A stretch of 64,000 bases of DNA from Colwellia sp. Arc7-D (lineage in GTDB: Bacteria; Pseudomonadota; Gammaproteobacteria; Enterobacterales; Alteromonadaceae): contig NZ_CP028924.1 in NCBI RefSeq assembly GCF_003061515.1, positions 2,232,001 through 2,296,000 on the forward strand, read 5' to 3'. Made by a program: the position numbers and the translations under genes. Each line of letters starts with the position of its first letter. The first letter of the stretch is position 1. This document shows positions 20,501 through 29,197 of this stretch, one piece after another. The notes under the pieces are model-generated. The model had not been told where the DNA came from, made no database searches, and saw only the letters and a program-made list of their open reading frames with translations.

Positions 20501-20947
20501 CTAGAAGTCCGTCTTCATCACTGTCACTTTTAAGGGATCTGTCTTTAGTGTAATTTCTTCTTTGTCAGTCAAGCCATCTGAGTCAGTATCATGAGAAAAA
20601 GGTGAAGTTGCTAATTCTTGCTCGTGAAGATTAGTTAAGCCATCTTGGTCATTGTCTTCATTCGCATCAGATATACCATTTTTATCGGTATCAGCAAGGC
20701 TTGGAGACATATGTTCATTTGAATACGTAATTTCATAATCATCCTTTAGACCATCACTGTCAGTATCATCGGTGTAAGGATCTAAGCTGTAGTAATTATT
20801 AACTTCTTCAGAGTAAATAGATTCAACTATTACTGGTTCAGGTAAAGGATCTTTCTTTTTTTCCGAGCCACTCCCACCACAGGCCGTTAGTCCTAAAATA
20901 CCGGAGATAATTACTACAACTTGAAAGTAGAAGCGAGGTCCATTCAT
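20501..20947 (-). CDS. Lipoprotein N-terminus with calcium-binding repeats (5' part of the frameshifted giant gene)
   Basis: This 148-residue frame starts with a lipoprotein signal peptide (hydrophobic core V-V-V-I-I-S-G-I-L, lipobox L-T-A-C, then G-G-S-G-S). Four thrombospondin-3-like repeats follow (for example [12 protein letters not shown] and [12 protein letters not shown]). It ends early at 20,501 with [10 protein letters not shown]. Inserting one A in the AAAA run at about 20,528-20,531 restores [13 protein letters not shown], which joins directly to the downstream frame. The intact protein would be about 2,130 residues, anchored to the outer membrane. The split may be a real mutation, phase variation, or a homopolymer sequencing error. 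Confidence 0.85.
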   Translation of the reverse strand: MNGPRFYFQVVVIISGILGLTACGGSGSEKKKDPLPEPVIVESIYSEEVNNYYSLDPYTDDTDSDGLKDDYEITYSNEHMSPSLADTDKNGISDANEDNDQDGLTNLHEQELATSPFSHDTDSDGLTDKEEITLKTDPLKVTVMKTDF

Positions 20948-21406
20948 TTAGCAAATCCTTATTAAGATATATAGGTCAATTTCAATCAGATATGGTTATA
21001 AAAGCAACACATGTAGACTACTAAAAAATAAAAGAAAAAGACACAATATAAGGTTACATATTTTGATTTACTTAAGTAAGCGCGTAATTAACCCCTATTA
21101 TTACTTACAGCATTTTTTCAAAACATTGCCCGCACGTCAAAGTGACGATGATGATTTAACAGATTTAATGCCGTGGAATGTGCAGCTAGAATTCGATTAT
21201 AGCTAAGCGCACTGCTTAATTGTGCGCTTACCATATAATCGCTGATGATAAATCACTGAAAGTACTCAGCACTCTGTAACTAAAACTGCTGAATTATTTA
21301 AATCAATTATGACAAAAATTTACTAGCAACAAAATCAGTGCACTATTGCAGAAACTGTAAATGTTTACTACTTTTGATGTATGGAGTCTCAAAAAATGGA
21401 GTTAAC
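20948..21406. other. Intergenic region upstream of the lipoprotein, with repeat copy 2
   Basis: It contains the promoter region of the minus-strand lipoprotein gene and the second long direct repeat (21,087-21,231). No gene is supported between 20,948 and 21,406. Confidence 0.55.
21087..21231 (+). repeat. Long direct repeat, copy 2
   Basis: This 145-bp block is about 96% identical to 14,351-14,494, in the same orientation, with the same terminal hairpin (TAAGCGCAC / GTGCGCTTA arms, 21,203-21,230). It lies upstream of the giant lipoprotein, while copy 1 lies downstream. Confidence 0.9.
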
Positions 21407-21595
21407 ATGACTAGTATTACTGAGGTCAAAAAACAACGGTTATCCCCGCCTAATGTATTAATAAAAACTTGGTGCACTCTAGCTAAAGATGAAGACGAGC
21501 AAGTGAGTATGCATGCTATGAAAATGCTTTTAGATACTTTCGGTGACTTGGAATCAATCGTAGAGTTTGTTAAGAGCAATAATATTAAAGTTTAG
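21407..21595 (+). CDS. Small hypothetical protein (62 aa)
   Basis: It starts at the ATG preceded by GGAG at 5-nt spacing (21,398-21,401). An earlier in-frame ATG at 21,338 has no ribosome binding site. The protein (M-T-S-I-T-E-V-K-K-Q...) is soluble and mostly helical, with no motif recognised. It stands alone between the lipoprotein and the protease operon. No function can be given. Confidence 0.5.
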   Translation: MTSITEVKKQRLSPPNVLIKTWCTLAKDEDEQVSMHAMKMLLDTFGDLESIVEFVKSNNIKV

Positions 21596-21714
21596 TGTAA
21601 CGACATCGCCTTTATTTGTTCATTTTTTGCTGGACAAAAGTAAATTATAGTAATGTGATGACTGTATACAATTGAGTGGCAAAATTTATTTGATCATGAC
21701 ATTAAGCTTATCCG

Positions 21715-22776
21715 TCAATCTAATTTATCAAACAGAAGTCTATAGTTTTCATTTTCTAGTTGAAGTTTTGGCTTTGCGGTTTTTCCCGTTTGAAAATTAA
21801 ATGCGAAAGAAGGTTGAGTAATGACAAAGTGGTAAGCCAGTATCGTAGGAGTAAAAATAGAGTGTGGATTAAAGAAACTTGGATTATTTGCGCTAGGAGT
21901 TTTGAAAAAGTACCCGCTTCCCTTAACATCGTCAAATCTGATTCCTTTTTCGGTAAAGCAATATGAAGAGGTAAATGTTCCGCTTACTTTTCCATTTGGA
22001 TTCAATTCTAGTTTTAATTCTTTTACCGAATCCACATTAATACCCTGTTGGCCATTTTTAGGTTTAACATAAATTGAAGATAAGCCCCAAGTTACACCTG
22101 ATTTTAGGTGGCTACCAATATGATTTTTTGGAATAGACAATGCGTCGACCTTTTTGATGATCTCATTTACATGTAGGACTTGTCCTTGATTAGAATTTGA
22201 TCTTGATAACAAAATCCCTCTCCAAATGCTCTGATTACCTAAGACTGGTGAACCAGACATACCCTCGTCTAATGAAGGAGAAGCTATCCTAAAAAACTTT
22301 GGATTATCATAATAGTCAAAGGTCATTAACTCAGACTCTACTTTCTGGAATGTTGTAGTAGCTGCACCTGAAAAACCTAAAATTGTAGACTTTTCCCTAT
22401 CCCTACAAAAACGTGTTCTACCAAGCTCTACGGAGAGCATCGGAGAGCTCTTTAGAGAATCATTTTTTGGTACTCTTATAAAGGATAAATCTATATCTTT
22501 AAAGTTATTTAATACCTCACCACCTAAAATTTCTATTTTCTCAAATTGCGGAAAATCGGTATAGTGATAAAAGTAAAAATACACATTTGAAACGTCAATC
22601 TCATCAATGACATGCATTGCAGTGGCCAAATAAACAAATTTATCATCATGACCTACAACTACCCCGTTTCCATTAGTAGACATATCACTACTTTGAATCT
22701 TGACGACTGACTCGACATTAGCACTGGCTTGAGTGAAGATGAATATCAAGAGTAATAAGCAAATTTTATTTTTCAT
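21715..22776 (-). CDS. Secreted trypsin-like serine protease
   Basis: 353 residues with a Sec signal peptide (residues 1-19, cleavage likely after A-S-A). The chymotrypsin-fold triad is visible: His55 in T-A-M-H-V-I-D, Asp96 in D-I-D-L-S-F-I and Ser174 in E-G-M-S-G-S-P. The protease domain spans about 20-215. The C-terminal 135 residues are an unrecognised beta-rich extension with a Cys in S-S-Y-C-F. It is the third gene of a minus-strand operon, overlapping the preceding membrane-protein gene by 11 bp. A periplasmic location is likely. The substrate is unknown. Confidence 0.85.
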   Translation of the reverse strand: MKNKICLLLLIFIFTQASANVESVVKIQSSDMSTNGNGVVVGHDDKFVYLATAMHVIDEIDVSNVYFYFYHYTDFPQFEKIEILGGEVLNNFKDIDLSFIRVPKNDSLKSSPMLSVELGRTRFCRDREKSTILGFSGAATTTFQKVESELMTFDYYDNPKFFRIASPSLDEGMSGSPVLGNQSIWRGILLSRSNSNQGQVLHVNEIIKKVDALSIPKNHIGSHLKSGVTWGLSSIYVKPKNGQQGINVDSVKELKLELNPNGKVSGTFTSSYCFTEKGIRFDDVKGSGYFFKTPSANNPSFFNPHSIFTPTILAYHFVITQPSFAFNFQTGKTAKPKLQLENENYRLLFDKLD

Positions 22777-23722
22777 TAGTAAATTTTACCAAAGTCAACG
22801 TGAATGTAATTAGCACAAATATAGTATTGAAGATTATGAGTATAAAATTATTCTTCGCAAAGAAGTAAAGATAGTTTGGAATTATGTTTGTTCTATTTGA
22901 GCCATATTCAATACTAGATGTATGCCCTTCTAAAACTACATTTATTGATCCATTTTTAATGAACAAGTCTGTGATATAAAAAATGTCACTTGCCTGAAAA
23001 TAGAGGCGAGAATTTTTATGAATATTGATTTTTTCTCCTATGCTCAATACTTCAATAATTCCAGACTTGATAGAGGGTTGCAAAGTTTCATTTATCAACT
23101 GATTAATATTAAGATGATCTATTTTAATAATTTCACTCTCCATAAGCCCTGATGCATCCTCAAATCTGAAACTCATGTTAAATTTTTCATCTGACGGCTT
23201 AACTATAATTGCACCACCTTCAGGGATCTTTTTTTCTTTAAAAGTATTAAACCTATAAGACGAATCATTGTTTATAGGATGGAAATCAAAGGATGACTCA
23301 ATATTCTGAAATTGAATACTCACTTGCTCTACTTCAGATTCAAATGATGAGAGCTTAATAATCGCTCCTTCTGGAATATTCAGTTCATTTACGGATACAT
23401 TTCTCAAGCTAAGTCTATCACCAATGTCGGTTGAAATTTTGTTGTCTGCTGCCGACTCCCCTCCAATAGACGATTTGCGAGCTTCAAATACAGAAAAATT
23501 CTGGACATAAACGTCGTTTTTATCAATTGTTCTGCTCAAAGCGAATAAGTTATTCAGATCATTCCGAGTTTCAAAAGAAAGCGTTTCGACCTGAAGTGTT
23601 ATTAGCACGTCTGATCTTTTGTTAAATAGGCTAAGTGCTGCAACAATCATCACCACGATGATAACAATGGCGAACAATAGTGGATATCCTGGTTTTAGTT
23701 CAATTGATGTCATATTCAGCAT
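22766..23722 (-). CDS. Hypothetical membrane-anchored protein, two transmembrane ends
   Basis: This 318-residue protein has one hydrophobic helix near the N-terminus (about residues 13-32, P-L-L-F-A-I-V-I-I-V-V-M-I-V) and one near the C-terminus (about 290-312). Between them is a roughly 255-residue beta-rich domain without recognised motifs, predicted extracytoplasmic. It overlaps the upstream gene by 23 bp and the protease gene by 11 bp, so the three products probably act together. I do not recognise the family. Confidence 0.7.
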   Translation of the reverse strand: MLNMTSIELKPGYPLLFAIVIIVVMIVAALSLFNKRSDVLITLQVETLSFETRNDLNNLFALSRTIDKNDVYVQNFSVFEARKSSIGGESAADNKISTDIGDRLSLRNVSVNELNIPEGAIIKLSSFESEVEQVSIQFQNIESSFDFHPINNDSSYRFNTFKEKKIPEGGAIIVKPSDEKFNMSFRFEDASGLMESEIIKIDHLNINQLINETLQPSIKSGIIEVLSIGEKINIHKNSRLYFQASDIFYITDLFIKNGSINVVLEGHTSSIEYGSNRTNIIPNYLYFFAKNNFILIIFNTIFVLITFTLTLVKFTNEK

Positions 23723-24458
23723 GGTAAAAAGGATATTTGTAGGTTGATTTTCGATTATTAGACCAAGTAATGTTTAGGGTTAATTCGTAGAAACCTTTGT
23801 CCATCTCATCTGTATTGAGATCAAGGTTAAAGGTAGATGAGGCAAAAAGATCTGTTATCTCTCCGCTAAGCGTTTCCTGACTCTCGTTAAAAACAATATA
23901 TTTAATAGATTTGATATTAGCAGGAGTGAAAAAATGTAGGACATAAGTTTGTTCTTTGTTAACTTCAGCATTAATGCCATTTTTTCTCAACAATATAGGT
24001 AAATATGTTCCATCATTCAATGTAGCCTCTATTCCTAAATTTCTGGCTCTGATACCGTGTTTATCCAGTACATTATTTACTGACCAAGGCTCAAATACAC
24101 TCCAACCTTTCTTATAATGTGTTTTTTTGACTTCCATCTGATAATTTACATCGTTTTTTACAATGTTATTAGCAGTAATTCGCGCCTTACCTTTCTGCGG
24201 TAAATATATGTGTAACTTTAGTAAATCGCCCTTTGAATATGAAGCCAGTCGAGATTGAGTAAAAGATACAAGGCGAAAAGAGCCTGATACGTTTTTCTGA
24301 ACTATAGCTTCCCAACGATTGCCCTGTTTTATATTCTTATCAATTTTTAGCTCAACTGCATGAGTAACGCCAATATTTACACTGATAATTACAGCGATTA
24401 AAAATAAGCATTTAGTTATCAAAATTGTTGGTGAATTTCTATTCATTTTACTAACCAT
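23700..24458 (-). CDS. Hypothetical secreted protein
   Basis: 252 residues with a signal peptide after a short basic start (M-V-S-K-M-N-R-N; hydrophobic core about 13-32, likely cleavage after T-H-A). An in-frame second Met (M5) could also be the start. The mature part is beta-strand-rich with no cysteine pairs, resembling secreted Ig-like folds only in general character. It is the first gene of the three-gene operon ending in the serine protease. Function unknown. Confidence 0.65.
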   Translation of the reverse strand: MVSKMNRNSPTILITKCLFLIAVIISVNIGVTHAVELKIDKNIKQGNRWEAIVQKNVSGSFRLVSFTQSRLASYSKGDLLKLHIYLPQKGKARITANNIVKNDVNYQMEVKKTHYKKGWSVFEPWSVNNVLDKHGIRARNLGIEATLNDGTYLPILLRKNGINAEVNKEQTYVLHFFTPANIKSIKYIVFNESQETLSGEITDLFASSTFNLDLNTDEMDKGFYELTLNITWSNNRKSTYKYPFYHAEYDIN

Positions 24459-24886
24459 AATTTACAATTTAAGACGTAAAGCAATGCGTTGTCAAAACGC
24501 TATAATGTGAGGCATAGGGAGAGGAAATAATTATTTAAACTCAAATAATACACATTTTCCAACAACTCTATAATGTGCAGCTAACTCCTAGATAACCTGC
24601 GCACAGCTTTATACTTGGTTAAACCATATCTATCGCATTTAGATATTCTTTTAAAATATCCTATCGACATTTAAAATTCATTTTCCGGCGCACTTCACCA
24701 AAAACTTCGTATCAATAACTGTTCTTATTCAATCAGTATAGTATATTATCAGCTATGTTGCGTTGGGATTAAAAAAGCATTATTTCAGTGCAGAAGTAGA
24801 ATAAAACGGTTCTATTTGTCACTATAACTGGAGATATAATCTCCCCTCAATGAGCCGAACATTAAAGACTAAAAAAGGTTAAAAAA
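24459..24886. other. Intergenic region, nothing recognised
   Basis: A divergent promoter region about 430 bp long. A 12-bp stretch AATGTGCAGCTA near 24,572-24,583 is shared with the long direct repeats, but the surrounding sequence is not. No gene, RNA or terminator could be supported. Confidence 0.4.
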
Positions 24887-25369
24887 ATGAAATATATTTT
24901 TCTTCTAATAATGCTATTTTCTCAATTATCTTATGCATCATCTAACCTCAATGGAAAAAATGTAATATGCGAAAGCTTTGACGGCAGAGCTATTGGCTTA
25001 GAGTTTTTAAAATCAGATGTCCAATTACTGTACGCTGAACGAGATGACGGGAGAATATATGGCTTGGGAGGGAGGGCATATTATGATAGTTTTACTTTTT
25101 TTTACTCTACTACTTATGATGAAATCAAAATTGGTATTGCGGATAAAAATTTTAAAGAGCTTACACTTTTCGACATACTCAAAATTAATCGGCATGATCT
25201 GGCATTTATTTTAAAGACTGAGGCAACTAATTCTTATAATATGAAAAATTTAGAACAATTAATGAATTTAATTGGCAATAAAGGATCATGCAGAGTGGTT
25301 GATGATCTAGTTTACGAACTAACAGAACACAATAAGGAAGAAAAGAAAAAGCAACGTAGGATGTTATAG
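24887..25369 (+). CDS. Hypothetical secreted protein (160 aa)
   Basis: It starts at the ATG 24,887 after an AAAAAGG-type ribosome binding region. A clear signal peptide (M-K-Y-I-F-L-L-I-M-L-F-S-Q-L-S-Y-A-S) would release a mature protein of about 142 residues. Two cysteines (in I-C-E-S and S-C-R-V) could form a disulfide. The C-terminus is strongly basic (E-E-K-K-K-Q-R-R). No family recognised; it stands alone. Confidence 0.6.
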   Translation: MKYIFLLIMLFSQLSYASSNLNGKNVICESFDGRAIGLEFLKSDVQLLYAERDDGRIYGLGGRAYYDSFTFFYSTTYDEIKIGIADKNFKELTLFDILKINRHDLAFILKTEATNSYNMKNLEQLMNLIGNKGSCRVVDDLVYELTEHNKEEKKKQRRML

Positions 25370-25763
25370 ATTCACTAGTTAATACTTAAAATAACCTTTT
25401 CCAAGTAACTGTATAATAAATAAGTTCTATACTAGCGAGATAATTTCATAGATTCTTAAATCTATAATTGTCGCTCTAACTATTTAAACGAAAGCCTGAA
25501 CAATAATACTCATGATTTTTAATTAGCTGCTTATAAATAAGCAGCTATTAATACTTTTGTTATACCTTAATTGTGGGAAAGGTAAAGGCTATCTTACCGC
25601 CCTCAGGGCTCAACACCATTGGCCAACGACATTAGCTTAAACAAATATTGAAAGAGCCGCTAAAGTATCTAAGTGAGCATTAAACAGGATGATTTCAAAT
25701 CATTATTTAGGTCTCAATAAGTTGACAAAAGTGACGGTTAATACGTTACAGGGTCTATAATTA
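25370..25763. other. Intergenic region, nothing recognised
   Basis: About 390 bp between convergent small genes. A short inverted sequence, AGCTGCTTATAAATAAGCAGCT (about 25,525-25,546), could form a hairpin terminator for the upstream gene. A stretch near 25,608-25,635 (TCAGGGCT...CCAACGACATTAG) loosely resembles sequence preceding repeat copy 1. No gene supported. Confidence 0.4.
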
Positions 25764-26093
25764 TTATATCCTTAATTTTTTCCTACAATTTTCAAAATTA
25801 ACTGCCAGCTTGTCAATTAACTCTTCTTCTTTATAACTTTGAATTTTAATTATTTCTTTTTCAAAAAATTCTTTAGCTTGAACTGGGTAAGCCTCGAGCA
25901 ATTTATTTCCCAAAATTTTTGAAACTTTCCTAAGCTCTTCAGTCCCTTTACTTGCCCCTTCGGCTGCTTCATATGTTCTGGCTAGCATATTAAATGTTAC
26001 TACACATTCAGCTAATTCATTTGCTAAAGACGTACCGGAATAAAATAAAACTACCAACAGAATCATCATTTTCTTTTTCATTTTCATATCCAT
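25764..26093 (-). CDS. Hypothetical secreted protein (about 109 aa)
   Basis: The signal peptide (M-K-K-K-M-M-I-L-L-V-V-L-F-Y-S-G-T-S-L-A) is clear. Several clustered ATGs could start it (26,117, 26,093, 26,087). I choose 26,093 because the extra residues before it do not belong to a signal sequence. The mature part is about 80 residues, helical and charged, with two cysteines (C-V-V-T and N-C-R-K). No family recognised. Confidence 0.5.
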   Translation of the reverse strand: MDMKMKKKMMILLVVLFYSGTSLANELAECVVTFNMLARTYEAAEGASKGTEELRKVSKILGNKLLEAYPVQAKEFFEKEIIKIQSYKEEELIDKLAVNFENCRKKLRI

Positions 26094-26117
26094 ATTTAAA
26101 AGTAGCGAACCAGGCAC

Positions 26118-26900
26118 GAAGCCGATTAAAACTTGAGGTTTAAGAGTCTTTCTGTTCCCTAAAAAACATCGAAAATAGCGTCTGAAGCAACAATTTGTTG
26201 ACCAGATAAAAAAGCCAGCATACTACTATTTAATCCAAAGGGAATAACATCCAAAAGCAAAATAGATATTCCTAAAACAATAAAACACATTTTTTCATTT
26301 TATTACTCCATGCCCTGTGATTAATCGATGCTAGATTTTTACGTATACTTGCCTAACCAGCCTTTAGGATAACTCGGTCGTAATAAATGCCCCCTGAGAA
26401 TCGGAGGTACTATGTAATAACTCTTTCGAGTAAATCGCCTACATCGCAATACTGAAACACAAGAATTTAGTGATTTTGGCTGAATTAATTACTCTACAGC
26501 GTCAATAGCTTGTTAAGTGGCAAATTATACATTAGTTAAAATAAGCGGCAAAGGAACAAAAAACAACTATTTTTTGTCCATCTTTAGTATGTTAGGTATA
26601 TATTCCACATAAAATCTACTTTGGTTACATATTTATCTGAATTAAAGCCTTTTTGTAATCCATTCGAAATTACTGCTATCTTTTGTTTCAAAGTCGTCTG
26701 TTATGACTTTTATATCAATTAAGGTTATTTCATAACACTTTAGAATTACCTCTTGTTATTCGTTTTTGATTTGCATACTTGTTATAAAGGGATAACATGA
26801 AGTTTACGTTCACTTATTTCATACCAGCTCACTGTAGCGGTCAAAAATAGCATTCGAAGAGTGAAAAATTTCAGATGGCAATTATACAAGGAGTTACAAT
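26118..26900. other. Long intergenic region with one possible frameshifted small gene
   Basis: Apart from a possible broken small membrane-protein gene at 26,159-26,298, about 600 bp of AT-rich DNA shows no supported gene or RNA. Several degraded short frames exist, none with a ribosome binding site. Confidence 0.4.
26159..26298 (-). pseudogene. Possible frameshifted small membrane protein gene
   Basis: An ATG at 26,298 is preceded by GGAG at good spacing (26,306-26,309), but that frame stops after eight codons. One extra A in the A6 run right after the start would join it to a 43-codon frame (M-C-F-I-V-L-G-I-S-I-L-L-L-D-V-I-P-F...) that ends at 26,159. The product would be a small hydrophobic peptide. 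Low certainty. It is the second apparent one-A deletion in this region. Confidence 0.3.
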
Positions 26901-27194
26901 ATGAATGATGAGAAATTTACCAGAGCATTACAATCAGTAGGTCAAGCTTGCTTCGTGAAATACTTTACTGATTTTTCATCATCCACTAAATCAAATGAAG
27001 ATATAGTGGAAACATTAAAATCTGATACTAACTATACAGATAAATCATGCCTGTCGAGGACTGGTCATGCTCAACGTATTATTCGAGCTGGAATGGCAAC
27101 TAAGGCACTAAATACAATAATCTCTTCAACTTCACCAAGAGTGTCAGAAGAAACTAGGCAGCTAGCAAGAGAACACCTTAAAAACCTAGCCTAA
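26901..27194 (+). CDS. Hypothetical protein (97 aa)
   Basis: It starts at ATG 26,901 with AAGGAG well placed upstream (26,888-26,893). The product is a soluble, helix-rich 97-residue protein with a C-terminal basic/Arg cluster. No motif was recognised. A strong terminator follows at 27,268-27,294, so it is a complete single-gene unit. Function unknown. Confidence 0.6.
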   Translation: MNDEKFTRALQSVGQACFVKYFTDFSSSTKSNEDIVETLKSDTNYTDKSCLSRTGHAQRIIRAGMATKALNTIISSTSPRVSEETRQLAREHLKNLA

Positions 27195-27267
27195 AATGAT
27201 AATTCTCACAACATCCATCACTGAGACAACACTTTAGTGTTCATATATAGATTATCAATTAATTCAA

Positions 27268-27294
27268 AAAAAGTGAGCGCTTGGCTCACTTTTT
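27268..27294 (+). terminator. Rho-independent terminator after the 97-aa gene
   Basis: An 11-bp stem with AAAAAGTGAGC and GCTCACTTTTT arms and a 5-nt loop, followed by T-rich sequence. It lies about 75 bp after the stop of the upstream gene and could work in both directions. Confidence 0.8.
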
Positions 27295-27342
27295 AATCTT
27301 CATTATTAAAAACCCAATACAGCAACAATAAACTGCCAATTG

Positions 27343-27366
27343 TAGTTTCAGTTTCAGTTTCAGTTT
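27343..27366 (+). repeat. Short hexanucleotide tandem repeat (GTTTCA)
   Basis: Three to four copies of GTTTCA followed by a T run, in the otherwise empty 27,195-27,541 intergenic region. It is too short to interpret. Confidence 0.6.
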
Positions 27367-27541
27367 TTTAGTACTGTATTTAGGTAAATATAAGCACTTA
27401 ACGATGTTAATAAGTCGGTTCTTTAAACGTTAATAATCTGACTATATATAACTTCACTTACGCCCACGTATTTTTAAACTCCATAGATAGTGAATAAAAA
27501 ACTATTAAGGCAACTATTTATTAATTAAGGTATAAAAAATT

Positions 27542-27898
27542 TCAACCTTTAGTTAAGTGCCAGCCACTCCCCTTTCTACAAGGATATATTTCTAAATCAG
27601 TATCGCGCACGTGAAGTATATACTTAGCGGCGTCATAAGCTTCATCGAATGAAAAATAAGTTTTTTTGGGTTTGCCACTCCTCCCGATACAACAGTCAGC
27701 TTTGTTACGAGCTCTAAGTCGAGGACGAAGTGGTGTTCCTAAAGGATTATACTTACAATACTCATTTGACGATAAGTTAATATTTGGATTATGAGCGGAA
27801 TCCCCCTCAGCTGAATGAATAGCAGTTTCATTGAATTCCCGAGGGAGATATTGCTCTAACATATGCGCAAAACATGATTCATTTTTCATAATTAGCAC
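27542..27898 (-). CDS. Hypothetical small protein coupled to viperin
   Basis: 118 residues (or 115 from the M4 start). The C-terminal half carries K-A-D-C-C-I-G-R-S-G-K-P-K-K and I-Y-P-C-R-K-G-S-G-W-H-L-T-K-G. The last motif (Y-x-C...G-W-H-L-T) occurs in small Zn-ribbon-like proteins found in phages and islands. The start overlaps the viperin stop region by 20 bp, which implies translational coupling and a role as its partner. It is the last gene of the CHAT-viperin operon. It is not a nucleotide kinase, the usual viperin neighbour. Confidence 0.65.
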   Translation of the reverse strand: MLIMKNESCFAHMLEQYLPREFNETAIHSAEGDSAHNPNINLSSNEYCKYNPLGTPLRPRLRARNKADCCIGRSGKPKKTYFSFDEAYDAAKYILHVRDTDLEIYPCRKGSGWHLTKG

Positions 27899-28820
27899 CT
27901 TCGTTAATTAACACAACTGGTTCAATAGGTAGATAACGAGCTTTGAAGACTGCTTCGTTAAAGTTAATTTGCTTTAATGCGTTTGCTGCACCTATTTTAT
28001 TTATGCTATCACTGTATTTATAACCAGAGTTCCTTGATGAGTTTTGATAAAAACACCCCTTAGGATCAATCATTAAATATGATTCAGTCATAGCTATATT
28101 AGATTCAGCAAATATTGGTAAACCTGCATTACTGTGTTTATCTACAAAATGATTAAATTGTTTATTGGAAATAAGAAGGCTATCTTCACCATATGGCATG
28201 ACCTGTAATGCCTTCCATTTATAGGGCCTAATTTCTGATATTAAGCTAACGAAATCCTCTTGCCAGTTAAACTTATTGACCACAGTATTAATCTTTGTTT
28301 TAAGACCTTGTTGTGTACTTGATAGCTTTTCTAATGCTAATTTCAAACCATCAGAGCTTAAAGAGTTTCCTTTTCTATCAATTCTCCCTATTTGACGCCT
28401 AACATCATAATTCTGGCTATCAAAGCTAATCCCAACCATATCCAATACATTATTAGGAAGGTCAAATTTATTATTTAATAAATAGTGGCCGTTAGTGATA
28501 ATTGAGGTTTTAAACCCTTTTTGTTTAGCTAGCATCAGAACAATTGAAAAGGTACTACCCAACATCATTGGCTCACCTCCTGCAATATTTAACCGAACAT
28601 TTTCATAGCTAAGCTTCTGTTTTAAAGGTGAATTCCCTTTAATAAAGAAGTCCGCTAGGTTATTCAATAGTGCTTCTATAGCTTCAAGAGAGCGATGTAA
28701 TTCATTAGGTTTACCCCACTTGGCGAAACAGTAATTACAGCTATAATTACACGCTTCCGTTATGTGCCAGTTGATAACTAACTCTCTAATATGTGTATTT
28801 TCGATATTGATTGATTTCAT
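27879..28820 (-). CDS. Prokaryotic viperin (radical SAM antiviral nucleotide synthase)
   Basis: 313 residues with the viperin signature throughout. The radical SAM cluster motif is C-N-Y-S-C-N-Y-C-F (Cys24, Cys28, Cys31), preceded by N-W-H-I-T-E-A. Then follow N-I-A-G-G-E-P (79-84), I-I-T-N-G-H (107-112), D-M-V-G-I-S-F-D-S (127-135), I-G-R (144-146), K-I-N-T-V-V-N-K (176-183) and K-W-K-A-L-Q-V...G-E-D (201-212). Family knowledge: viperins remove the 3' hydroxyl of CTP, GTP or UTP to make 3'-deoxy-3',4'-didehydro nucleotides that terminate phage RNA synthesis. The stop of the 115-residue gene and this ATG share one base (TAATG), with GGAG upstream. Length is normal for pVips. Which nucleotide it uses cannot be read from sequence. 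Confidence 0.92.
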   Translation of the reverse strand: MKSINIENTHIRELVINWHITEACNYSCNYCFAKWGKPNELHRSLEAIEALLNNLADFFIKGNSPLKQKLSYENVRLNIAGGEPMMLGSTFSIVLMLAKQKGFKTSIITNGHYLLNNKFDLPNNVLDMVGISFDSQNYDVRRQIGRIDRKGNSLSSDGLKLALEKLSSTQQGLKTKINTVVNKFNWQEDFVSLISEIRPYKWKALQVMPYGEDSLLISNKQFNHFVDKHSNAGLPIFAESNIAMTESYLMIDPKGCFYQNSSRNSGYKYSDSINKIGAANALKQINFNEAVFKARYLPIEPVVLINEGANYEK

Positions 28821-29167
28821 TACTCAGCTCCTAGCAGTGAACAGTTAATGAATTGGAATATTTTTATAATTTTCCGCTCATCGCTCCGATAGTTAAAAAG
28901 CTGATAAAACATATTACTAATGGTATACATTAAGGTAAGTCGATAGTTTTTGATCACGCGAAAACGTACTAAAGAATTGTTACACTTTACTTTTTGTGGG
29001 CTTGAACACTTATATGACTTAACTAGTTTGATATCGTTTGTTAAATTTACTGATTTTAACCGAGGCCAATTCAGAAAATTTTTCCAAACATGAAAATTAG
29101 GTAATGAAATCGAATTAGCAAGCTTTGACTGTTCAATTGGGAGTAAAGCATTTGTAGATGTAGACAT
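28820..29167 (-). CDS. Hypothetical protein upstream of viperin
   Basis: This 115-residue basic protein has two cysteines in Y-K-C-S...K-V-K-C and one near its C-terminus. No motif recognised. Its start lies 3 nt after a hairpin that contains the likely ribosome binding site (29,171-29,197), and its stop overlaps the viperin start, so its translation probably controls viperin translation. It could be a genuine partner or mainly a translational leader. Confidence 0.55.
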   Translation of the reverse strand: MSTSTNALLPIEQSKLANSISLPNFHVWKNFLNWPRLKSVNLTNDIKLVKSYKCSSPQKVKCNNSLVRFRVIKNYRLTLMYTISNMFYQLFNYRSDERKIIKIFQFINCSLLGAE

Positions 29168-29170
29168 TTT

Positions 29171-29197
29171 GGAGCACCTTTTTATTGTTGGTGCCCC
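29171..29197 (-). promoter_or_regulatory. Hairpin sequestering the RBS of the viperin-side genes
   Basis: On the transcript GGGGCACC pairs with GGTGCTCC (8 bp, one G-U pair) around an 11-nt loop. The 3' arm includes the AAGGTG ribosome binding sequence and ends 3 nt before the ATG at 29,167. This places a translational switch between the CHAT half and the viperin half of the operon. It is not followed by a U-run, so a terminator is unlikely. Confidence 0.55.

Noticed and set aside
14351..21231. Integron attC sites flanking a cassette
   Set aside because: The repeats lack RYYYAAC/GTTRRRY core sites in the right positions, and there is no integron integrase in the window.
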